Source of the DNA: Bacillota bacterium
GTDB lineage: Bacteria; Bacillota; Clostridia; Acetivibrionales; JAEZXR01
Assembly (NCBI GenBank): GCA_023419605.1
Contig: JAEZXR010000140.1
Span: 1 to 56,077 of the forward strand
Length of the DNA: 56,077 nucleotides
Direction of reading: 5' to 3'
Of this stretch, positions 1-7,359 are shown piece by piece. Position numbers and translations under genes: made by a program. The notes below the pieces were generated by a model. The model saw nothing but the letters and a program-made list of their open reading frames with translations, was not told where the DNA came from and searched no databases. Positions within the stretch are counted from its first letter, which is position 1, and every line of letters begins with the position of its first letter.

Positions 1-320
1 TGGAATAAACTCTTTGTTTTAGGATATTCCAGTTACTTTTTTTCTTAAGGTATGGGGACACACCTTTCTGAATTACGGGTAATCCTTTTGTCCCCAAAGT
101 TCAAATTTAAAAGGGGCTTGCCCCCCCTTAAACCCCGCAAAAAATTTCATGCGTTTACCCTGGCGTTCCTTTGCGTTACTCCGAAAAGCATCTTGCTGCT
201 TTGTTTTTCCTTCTCACCCTTGGGAAATTAATTCCTGAACAAAATGCTGTGGCGTCTGGGCACCTTCCCCTGAAGTCAGCCTTAGCAGGGCATACATTAT
301 TGGGTGATTTCCTATACTTC
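1..320. other. Gene-free left edge with small hairpins
   Basis: I see no convincing gene here. There are short inverted repeats: TGGAATA/TATTCCA (1-7 with 25-31) and TGGGGACA/TGTCCCCA (53-60 with 89-96, 28-nt loop). The GGGGACA-type stem resembles the REP-like ends associated with Y1 transposases, but no transposase is present. whiA, which often follows yvcK in Firmicutes, is not found in this stretch. Confidence 0.5.
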
Positions 321-370
321 AAAAAAGGTTAAAAATTGTGACCGGCACACCTCCGTCACAATTTTTAACC
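321..370 (-). terminator. Rho-independent terminator of the hprK-yvcK operon
   Basis: A perfect 16-bp stem (327-342 with 355-370) with a 12-nt loop is followed on the minus strand by six T residues (complement of 321-326). It begins 7 bp after the yvcK stop codon, so the operon ends with yvcK. Confidence 0.9.
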
Positions 371-376
371 CCAGTT

Positions 377-1708
377 CTATTTTTTCACTTTCGCGGCCAA
401 TCTCTCTTTCACGTAGTAATAATCAATGGTTCTTTTCTTATCTTTGGCAAGAACAATTTCCGCTACAAGCTCGATTACAGCCTCGGCCAGCTTTTGCGGG
501 TCATGCCGGACCAGATCGTTTTTTATGCTTACAAACTCTCCGCCGATAATATTGATGCCTTCCTTGTAGAGCAGGTCATAGTCCACCTTCACCGTATCCG
601 CACCGTCCTCCAGATACCTTTTACGCAAATCCTCCGGTATATCCGCAGTATTAACAACACAGTAGTCGATAATGCCTTTATAGGAATGCCTTTCAATGGC
701 ACTTACGTGGTCAAACACCGAATATCCCTCTGTCTCTCCGGGCTGGGTCATGACGTTGGCAGCATAGACCTTGATCCCCTTGGATTTCTTTACAGCTTCC
801 GCGACTCCCTGTACCAGCAAATTCGGGATCACACTGGTATACAGGCTTCCCGGGCCAAGAACGATGATATCCGCCTCTTCGATGGCATCCAGTACTTCCT
901 GGAGGGGTTTCGCACCTTCGGGCTCCAGAAAAACTCTCTTAATTTTTCCCGGATGAACCTCATTATGATGCCCTATTTTGGACTCACCGCAAATGATGTG
1001 CCCGTCTTCCAGTTCACAGCACAGCCGGACATCGTCCAGAGTCACAGGCAACACCTTTCCTGTCACCGCAAGAACATCACTCATTTTCCGTACAGCTTCT
1101 TCGAAACTGGTGGATATTCCGTCCATGGCAGCCAGAAACAGATTTCCAAAGCTCTGCCCCTTCAACAGTCCGTCACTGAACCGGTACTGAAGAAGCTGCT
1201 GCATGATCGGCTCCGTATCGGCCAGGGCCAATATACAGTTACGTATATCTCCCGGGGGAAGCATGCCGAGATCCTGCCGCAGCACCCCTGATCCTCCACC
1301 GTCATCGGCAACCGTAACAATAGCCGTTATATTTGAACTATATTTTTTCAGACCTCTTAACATGGTGGATAACCCGGTTCCACCCCCGATGGTAACGATT
1401 TTGGGACCTTTGATAAGGATTCGCTTCTCAAAAAGAAGGTTGCTCAGCCGGTCTGCATCCAGGGAAATCTTGAAGCCGCTTCCTGTAATGGCGTTAAAAA
1501 TAGTTTTTACAACATACTTGATGGAAAGCACGATAAAAACAACGCCGGAGATCATAAGAAACATCGACAGGACTCTCTCGATAAAACTGAGGTAAATTTC
1601 CCTCAGCATAAATGACAACCCCAGGCTGATACAGGCTACACCCACAATACCCAGTGCAAGCCATCTTTTTATTCTTATTCCGGGTCTGAACCAGTCCCAA
1701 ATCCTCAT
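377..1708 (-). CDS. yvcK: YvcK/GlmR family gluconeogenesis factor, membrane-anchored form
   Basis: 443 aa. The N-terminus carries two hydrophobic helices (about residues 17-37 and 43-66), followed by the CofD/YvcK Rossmann-like domain opening with GGGTGLSTMLRGLK and VADDGGGSG. Bacillus YvcK lacks the membrane extension and is about 317 aa. Family role: a UDP-GlcNAc-binding protein that supports peptidoglycan precursor synthesis and growth on gluconeogenic carbon. The ATG directly abuts the rapZ stop codon (TAAATG), so the two are translationally coupled. It is the last gene of the operon before a strong terminator. Family assignment is firm; the membrane location is inferred from the helices. 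Confidence 0.94.
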   Translation of the reverse strand: MRIWDWFRPGIRIKRWLALGIVGVACISLGLSFMLREIYLSFIERVLSMFLMISGVVFIVLSIKYVVKTIFNAITGSGFKISLDADRLSNLLFEKRILIKGPKIVTIGGGTGLSTMLRGLKKYSSNITAIVTVADDGGGSGVLRQDLGMLPPGDIRNCILALADTEPIMQQLLQYRFSDGLLKGQSFGNLFLAAMDGISTSFEEAVRKMSDVLAVTGKVLPVTLDDVRLCCELEDGHIICGESKIGHHNEVHPGKIKRVFLEPEGAKPLQEVLDAIEEADIIVLGPGSLYTSVIPNLLVQGVAEAVKKSKGIKVYAANVMTQPGETEGYSVFDHVSAIERHSYKGIIDYCVVNTADIPEDLRKRYLEDGADTVKVDYDLLYKEGINIIGGEFVSIKNDLVRHDPQKLAEAVIELVAEIVLAKDKKRTIDYYYVKERLAAKVKK

Positions 1709-2581
1709 TTATTTTGCACCTCTGTTATCCTTTTCTATATCCCGGTGATCGATGACCACCCTTTGTCCCTTCTCAGAAAGCGCTTTATACAGTTTATCTG
1801 CAATGGCTACAGATCGGTGCTTCCCTCCCGTACACCCGATTCCGATCACCAACTGGGATTTTCCTTCCCGGGTATAGTTGGGTATAAGAAAATCCAGCAT
1901 ATCCGTAAGCTTGGCGATAAACTCTACTGTTTCCGGCGCCTGCAGGACATAATCCCTTACGGTCTCGTTAAGCCCTGTAAGTCTCCGCATGGAATCAATA
2001 TAGTAAGGATTCGGTATAAACCGCACATCAAATACCAGGTCACACTCGATGGGAATCCCATACTTAAAACCGAAGGAAACAATATTTATAATAATTCCGC
2101 TAAAGGCCTTCCCCTCAACAAAGATATTGACGATTTCTTCTCTAAACTGCTTGGGCGTGAGATTGGAGGTATCAATAATATGATCTGCCCTGGCCTTAAT
2201 CTCCTGTAAAATACTTCTTTCCTCATTGATTCCCCGGATCAGCCTTCCTTCATGGGCCAGCGGATGCATGCGGCGACTTTCCTTAAATCGCTTGATGAGC
2301 ACCTTATCAGAGGCTTCAAGGAAAAGAACTTCATAAGAGAACCCTGTCCTTTTAAGTTCCGTAAGAGCAGGAATCAAATCCTTGAAAAGCTCGCCTCCTC
2401 GAATATCCGTTACAAGAGCGATTTTTTCTATTTTGCTTCTGCTTTGAAAACATATTTCCGCAAACTTCGGAATCAGAGAAGGGGGAAGATTATCCACGCA
2501 AAAATACCCCGAATCCTCTAAATACTTAATCGCCAAACTCTTTCCCGCACCCGACAAACCGGTAACTATAACAAACCCCAT
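1709..2581 (-). CDS. rapZ: RNase adapter RapZ / YvcJ nucleotide-binding protein
   Basis: 290 aa from the ATG at 2581, which sits behind GGAGGATA at 2584-2591. An in-frame TTG four codons upstream (2593) overlaps that ribosome binding site and is rejected. The Walker A motif GLSGAGKS lies at about residues 8-15. The C-terminal domain has the conserved GIGCTGGKHRSV segment. RapZ in E. coli binds GlcN6P and guides GlmZ decay; YvcJ in Bacillus is a GTPase affecting competence. It lies between murB and yvcK, as in many Firmicutes, which fits a role linking amino-sugar status to wall synthesis. Confidence 0.95.
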   Translation of the reverse strand: MGFVIVTGLSGAGKSLAIKYLEDSGYFCVDNLPPSLIPKFAEICFQSRSKIEKIALVTDIRGGELFKDLIPALTELKRTGFSYEVLFLEASDKVLIKRFKESRRMHPLAHEGRLIRGINEERSILQEIKARADHIIDTSNLTPKQFREEIVNIFVEGKAFSGIIINIVSFGFKYGIPIECDLVFDVRFIPNPYYIDSMRRLTGLNETVRDYVLQAPETVEFIAKLTDMLDFLIPNYTREGKSQLVIGIGCTGGKHRSVAIADKLYKALSEKGQRVVIDHRDIEKDNRGAK

Positions 2582-2601
2582 TATATCCTCCAAACAAAGA
2601 T

Positions 2602-2716
2602 CAATTGAGAATGGAGAATTGAAAATTGAAAATGACTAAGTGGAAATTATATAACTTACTTACACAGCCGTTCATTCCTTATAATTTTCCATTCTCAATT
2701 CTCAATTTTCCATTCT
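2602..2716. repeat. AT-rich GAGAATT-type inverted repeat, copy A
   Basis: Two arms of repeated 7-mers (variants of GAGAATT, GAAAATT and GGAGAAT) lie at 2602-2637 and 2684-2716 in opposite orientation around about 45 bp of spacer. The right arm ends three bases from the murB stop codon. Other copies are near 3.7, 33.1, 35.3 and 41.4 kb. Confidence 0.8.
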
Positions 2717-2718
2717 TC

Positions 2719-3633
2719 TCACTCTTCCCCTACCACTTTTACTTCCGTATGCAAATCGACGCCAAATTTGGTTTTCACATTGCTCTGTATCGCACCGATA
2801 AGATTCATGATATCGCCTGCACTGGCATCGCCTGCATTGACGATGAAACCGCAGTGTTTTTCAGAAACCTGGGCTCCTCCCAGGCGATATCCTCTCATAC
2901 CGCAGTCTTCTACCAGTTTCCCTGCAAAATGCCCCTCAGGTCTTTTAAATACACTGCCCGCACTTGGCATTTCCAGCGGCTGCTTTTCTTTTCTTCTTTT
3001 CTTCAAGTCATCCATGTGTGCTTTAATTTCCAACCGGGTTCCCTTTTTCAACTTTAATTCGGTTTTCAGCACAATACCGGACTCCTTTTGAATATAGCTG
3101 CTTCGATATCCGAACTGATGCTGCGGTCCTGCAAGAACGCGAATATTCCCATTCCTGTCAATAAACTCCGTTCTCAGCACCACATCCTTCATTTCGCCGC
3201 CATAAGCACCGGCATTCATTGCTACGGCGCCGCCAAGAGTTCCCGGTATTCCCGATGCAAATTCCAACCCCGTGAGCTCATGGTCCAATGCTACATTGGC
3301 TAATTTAGACAGCAATAAGCCTGCTTCTGCAATGAGTACATCCCCTTCAACCCGGTAATGGTTAAAGTTCTCGAATATCTTAATGACAACGCCGCGTATG
3401 CCCTTATCCCTGACAATCAAGTTGGTACCGTTCCCCATAATAAAGAAGGGAATTTTTTCTTTTCTGCATATATCTAAAATTCTGCTCAAATTCTGTACAT
3501 TATCCGGTGTAACCAGGATGTCTGCGGGCCCTCCCACTTTAAAAGAGGTATGATTTTTCATCGACTCGTTAACCAGAACATTACGTCCGCCCACAATTTC
3601 CCTAAACTTTGCCGCTATACTTTCCTTATTCAA
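2719..3633 (-). CDS. murB: UDP-N-acetylenolpyruvoylglucosamine reductase MurB
   Basis: About 304 aa. It reduces enolpyruvyl-UDP-GlcNAc to UDP-MurNAc in the cytoplasm, using FAD and NADPH. Visible motifs are the FAD-binding GNGTNLIVRD, the glycine-rich SGIPGTLGGAVAMNAGAYGG, the YRSSYIQ segment and PSAGSVFKRP containing the catalytic serine. I prefer the TTG at 3633, 8 nt after GGGGAG. The GTG at 3642 gives 307 aa but overlaps that Shine-Dalgarno sequence. Repeat arms flank the gene on both sides. It lies between the PHP gene and rapZ in the operon. Confidence 0.96.
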   Translation of the reverse strand: MNKESIAAKFREIVGGRNVLVNESMKNHTSFKVGGPADILVTPDNVQNLSRILDICRKEKIPFFIMGNGTNLIVRDKGIRGVVIKIFENFNHYRVEGDVLIAEAGLLLSKLANVALDHELTGLEFASGIPGTLGGAVAMNAGAYGGEMKDVVLRTEFIDRNGNIRVLAGPQHQFGYRSSYIQKESGIVLKTELKLKKGTRLEIKAHMDDLKKRRKEKQPLEMPSAGSVFKRPEGHFAGKLVEDCGMRGYRLGGAQVSEKHCGFIVNAGDASAGDIMNLIGAIQSNVKTKFGVDLHTEVKVVGEE

Positions 3634-3657
3634 CGATTTCACTCCCCAAACGTTTTA

Positions 3658-3812
3658 ATTCAAAATTGAGAATTGAGAATTGAAAATTAAGTGCGAAAAC
3701 TCCGCTTTTTCCATTATCAACTTTCTACTTATATTTTACTTATGATATTCTGTACTTAGAATAAGCAAATTCCAAGGACATTCTCCATTTTCCATTCTCA
3801 ATTTTCAATTCT
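3658..3812. repeat. AT-rich GAGAATT-type inverted repeat, copy B
   Basis: The left arm is 3658-3690 and the right arm 3784-3812, with about 90 bp between. The right arm ends within two bases of the stop codon of the PHP gene. The composition and 7-mer variants match copy A. Confidence 0.8.
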
Positions 3813-4532
3813 TTATCTAATCCGTTCCTTACGCTCCTTCAGGTAGGCTTCAACCTTTTCTACCGAGGTGCTCAGTATCAGTTCCTCGGGCATATCCACT
3901 TCTTCAAATATTTGCAGCACCTTCTGAAAACGCCCGATCTCAAAGCTGATATGCGCATCACTGCCGCATATAACCCTCACTCCGTGTTTCTTGCAGCAGG
4001 CCGCGAATTTCACGCAGTTTTCCCAGGAGCCGGTTCGCACATCAAAGGAGTGGTTATTAATCTCGATGAGCTTGTTATATTCCTTCGCCGTTCGTACAAC
4101 TGCATCGATATCCACCTGAAATTGTGGATTTCCCGGATGCGCAACTGCATCAATCCCCGGGTTCTTCAGCGCACCTGTCAGTGCATGGGTATGCTCCTCT
4201 TCCGTAGCTGGCTCTATGCAGATGTCATGCAGGCTTGCCATGGCAAAATCCAGTCTTTTGAGGTAGCTGTCCGGCATATCTACGCCGCCCTTGTAATCAA
4301 TGATATTCGCTTCCACACCCCGGATAATCCTGACTCCGTACAGAACATCCGGAATCGTCTTCAGATTTCCGAAATGATAGAGAAACGGTGCACCTTTCAT
4401 AGCGGGACCATGGTCCGTTATGGCTATCATCTGTATTCCATTTACAGGTGCCTCCCTCGCCATTTCCTGGACCGTGCTATAGGCATGTCCACTGGAAACC
4501 GTGTGGGTATGGGTATCTACAACAATTTTCAA
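3813..4532 (-). CDS. PHP-domain phosphoesterase (YcdX-like)
   Basis: 239 aa, starting at a TTG preceded by GGGAGG with 7-nt spacing. PHP metal-binding motifs are visible: DTHTHT at the N-terminus, ITDHGP at about residue 40, an internal VAHPGN and a C-terminal GSDAH. These residues bind the metal cluster used for phosphoester hydrolysis. The single-domain size matches the YcdX group, whose physiological substrate is not firmly known. The placement between hprK and murB recurs in Clostridia. PHP fold assignment is secure; substrate is unknown. Confidence 0.9.
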   Translation of the reverse strand: MKIVVDTHTHTVSSGHAYSTVQEMAREAPVNGIQMIAITDHGPAMKGAPFLYHFGNLKTIPDVLYGVRIIRGVEANIIDYKGGVDMPDSYLKRLDFAMASLHDICIEPATEEEHTHALTGALKNPGIDAVAHPGNPQFQVDIDAVVRTAKEYNKLIEINNHSFDVRTGSWENCVKFAACCKKHGVRVICGSDAHISFEIGRFQKVLQIFEEVDMPEELILSTSVEKVEAYLKERKERIR

Positions 4533-4567
4533 AATAGTTCCTCCCTAGATAATTGGATAAAATTGCA

Positions 4568-5497
4568 CTATAAGCTGTTTCTATTAATTTCTCCCAAAAC
4601 TCTTTCATTTAAAACTTTTGCAGCATTATAACCCATTTTTTTCTGACGGTTGTTCATGGCTGCTACTTCCACAATGATGGCCAGATTTCTTCCCGGTCTG
4701 ACAGGTATGTTCAAAGAAGGAATGGACAAACCCAGAATATCTGTGTACTCATCCACCAATCCAAGCCGGTCATAGCTCTTCTTCTCATCCCACAGTTCCA
4801 GGTTGATTACCAGGTTTATATTTTCAGTCACTTTAACTGACCCTACCCCGTAGAGATTTTTGACATCCAGGATACCAATACCCCTGATCTCGATAAAATG
4901 CCGTATAATATCCGGAGCCGTTCCAACCAATGTCTTATCCGATACCTTTCTGATTTCAACCACATCGTCGGCAACCAGCCTGTGTCCCCTTTTTACCAGT
5001 TCCAGGGCTGTTTCACTTTTTCCAACTCCGCTTTCACCCAATATCAATATACCTTCGCCATAAACCTCTACCAGAACACCATGCTTGGTAATTCTCGGAG
5101 CCAGCTGTACATTCAGGTATAAAATCAGCGCGCTGAGGAAACGGGAAGTAACCTCTTCCGTCCGCAGAATGGGGGTCCCATATTTTTTTGCTACTTCAAG
5201 CATTTCCGGGAAAATTTCAAGACCTCTCGCCACGATCATGCAGGGAATCCCAGTCTTAAAGAATTCGTCCACGCGAGTATACCGCTCTTCGGAGGATACA
5301 TCTGCCAAATAGGTAGTCTCTACCTTTCCGATAATCTGGATTCTATCACTGCCAAAATACTCAAAATAGCCGGCCAATTGGAGTCCGGGCCTGTTGACAT
5401 CGGAAGTGGTGATCATAATTTCATCAAGCCGATTCGAGTGGGTAAGGTCTTCCAGTTGAAATTCATCAACGATTTCTCTCAGTGAAACTGAAAACAT
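4568..5497 (-). CDS. hprK: HPr kinase/phosphorylase
   Basis: 309 aa. It phosphorylates and dephosphorylates HPr at the regulatory serine, the entry point of CcpA-dependent carbon control. The Walker A motif GESGVGKSETALELV lies at about residues 152-166, followed by the VADDVVEI strand and the HprK signature around IRGIGILDVKNLYG. The ATG is 7-8 nt after GGAGG. It is the first gene of the leftward operon. The N-terminal regulatory half (about residues 1-130) is complete and the length is normal. Confidence 0.97.
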   Translation of the reverse strand: MFSVSLREIVDEFQLEDLTHSNRLDEIMITTSDVNRPGLQLAGYFEYFGSDRIQIIGKVETTYLADVSSEERYTRVDEFFKTGIPCMIVARGLEIFPEMLEVAKKYGTPILRTEEVTSRFLSALILYLNVQLAPRITKHGVLVEVYGEGILILGESGVGKSETALELVKRGHRLVADDVVEIRKVSDKTLVGTAPDIIRHFIEIRGIGILDVKNLYGVGSVKVTENINLVINLELWDEKKSYDRLGLVDEYTDILGLSIPSLNIPVRPGRNLAIIVEVAAMNNRQKKMGYNAAKVLNERVLGEINRNSL

Positions 5498-5624
5498 CGA
5501 AATACCTCCATTGTATATATGCTATAAGTGCCTGTTATTTTTTCAGAATATATTATTCTTCCTTATTATATAACAAATGGGGAGTAAAAGCTATCCGTTG
5601 AATAAAATTGGCTTTTCCACAACA

Positions 5625-5662
5625 AAAAGCAAGCCGCAGCATAGACACTACAACTTGCTTTT
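5625..5662 (-). terminator. Terminator-like hairpin downstream of the hppA pseudogene
   Basis: AAAAGCAAG at 5625-5633 pairs with CTTGCTTTT at 5654-5662. On the minus strand the stem runs into TTTTTG. It is probably the terminator of the ancestral pyrophosphatase gene. Confidence 0.6.
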
Positions 5663-5677
5663 CTACCTTATTATATG

Positions 5678-6908
5678 TTATTTAATCAATGAATCATTCA
5701 CTCCATATGAAGGGTGCAAACGCAATAGAAGCCATGAAGAGCAGTCTGATGAATCTATTGCTGGAGGCTCTGATACATCTTTAAAAGAATCCCCTACCCT
5801 CGCACCTGTAACAGCCGCCTTGTGGCTATCAGAGTCTTTTCCACCATGGCACCCGGCTTCTATGCACTATTTGACATTATCCTGTGCACCACCCGAGTTT
5901 GTCGTCATAATCACCCGCAGTGGCCTTATTCCTATGAGCATCCAAAGCGCCAATATGCTTTCCAGCTCCAGTCTCCAGACAGGACATTCCAGCGGTGCCT
6001 TCTGCATTGCCGACTAGTTCCCAGGCATCAGCCGCCTGGCTGATCCTCTGTGTACTTAACATGCCTATGGTGAAAACTCCTATGCCATACAATCCCGTTT
6101 CAAGGTTTCCAGACTCTCCCGCCAGGCAATAACCGGCGAGAGCAATAACTCCAGTGGTAATTCCCGGAGCTGCTGTTGGCAGCCTCCCAGGAGAAATCCC
6201 CCCGGCGATCTCTGTTTCCGGCCCTGTCAAAGGCATATCTGCAAACCGCTGTTTTGAATTGTATGTATTCGATATATAAAATCCAACGAGTATACCGACA
6301 GCCAATCCATGGAGGATGGCAAAGTATTCACCCGTATGTTTACTTCCCGGTACGATATTAAACAGGAAGAAGGAAACCACAGCAATAAGGGTGCCTCCGA
6401 TCCAAACAACCCCTGGTAAAGCACCTGACAGAACCTTTGGCTCTGCTTGCTCTCCGGAACGGAGGAGTAAGATTTCCATGACAAAAATCAGAAGTCCTAC
6501 TATTGCAGCTATGGCAAACGGAAGGGCTGCACCATTGCTGCTCAGTCCTGCTGCAACTGCCAGTACACCTGCGGAAATGATAAAGCCTGCATGGGATTCG
6601 TACAGATCTGGGCTCATGACCGCAGCATCGCCGGTTTTAGCCACTGTACGATCTGCCATAACAGCAGAGTTTCCACGATCGTTTTTAGGAATACCCGCTC
6701 CTACCTTACCCGCCAGCTCCCTTCCTACGCTAGCTGCTTTGGTAAAGATGCTACCGTCAAAATGGGCAAACAGCGCTACGGCTCCGGTAATTTTTTCCAC
6801 CCGCCCGGCACCTTCACTTTGTTTCATAACAGTATAGGCGAGATATTCAGCAAAGATCAGTACAAGAACTGACCCCAGGGGAGCTAGCAGTAGTAGACTT
6901 GACCCCAT
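5678..6908 (-). pseudogene. Degenerate, internally deleted membrane pyrophosphatase paralogue
   Basis: The start (ATG 6908, behind AAGGAGG) and the N-terminal helix match hppA. At about residue 43 the sequence jumps to the catalytic segment (DGSIFTKAASVGRELAGKVG), an apparent in-frame loss of well over 100 residues. Catalytic positions are altered: DVGADLVGKVE became SVGRELAGKVG, and the DNVGDNVGD aspartates are mostly lost. The frame stays open to 5877, ending just after the LDAVGN-like segment. The C-terminal signature continues one frame over (about 5905-5690): SGGAQDNVK, a TAG stop, then GCHGGKDSDSHKAAV and GDSFKD, matching SGGAWDNAK and HGGKGSEAHKA. It therefore has two deletions, a frameshift and a stop. 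It cannot pump or hydrolyse PPi. Confidence 0.93.
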
Positions 6909-7359
6909 AAAACGACCTCCTTGTTATGTATGGATATTCCCAGTTTTTTTATATAATTCACCTCGTGGCAAATTTATATAAAATTAACATTTCCACCCAT
7001 CATATACTATACCACAACACTTAGCATTATTCAATAATTTTTTTATGGTTTTAGCTATATTATTTGTGCATTTATTATATATTTTTTTGATAAAACTCGA
7101 CATGAACAATCCTTCCATCTTCAAACTTACGGGGTTTTGCTTCGAAATCACACAGAAAATTCAACATTTATTTTATTGAATATATACAAATCGCAGGAAA
7201 TATTCCTTGGTAATTTTGTTCAAATTTTACTAAGAAAAATTTTACATTTTTTACATATACATTCCCGTTTGCTAGTTATAAAATTAGCGGTATATGGATT
7301 TTTTGAGTTTGACGTCACAAAACAGGTAAAATTTTATCGCGAAAGGTGGATGATGAAAC
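6909..7359. other. AT-rich divergent intergenic region upstream of hppA
   Basis: This 451-bp gap lies between the pseudogene start and hppA. It is very AT-rich and contains no believable gene. The hppA ATG at 7360 is preceded by AAAGGTGG at 7342-7349. I could not single out a convincing promoter or riboswitch. Confidence 0.5.

Noticed and set aside
338..1291. Long plus-strand open frame opposite yvcK
   Set aside because: It is fully antisense to a well-conserved gene, has no ribosome site and no recognisable domain.
2602..3812. CRISPR array from the repeated 7-mers
   Set aside because: The units are degenerate, AT-rich and arranged as inverted arms without regular unique spacers; no cas genes are present.
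5877..6908. 343-codon open frame as a functional short membrane pyrophosphatase
   Set aside because: Catalytic aspartates are replaced, a large internal block is missing, and the C-terminal signature continues in another frame beyond a stop.
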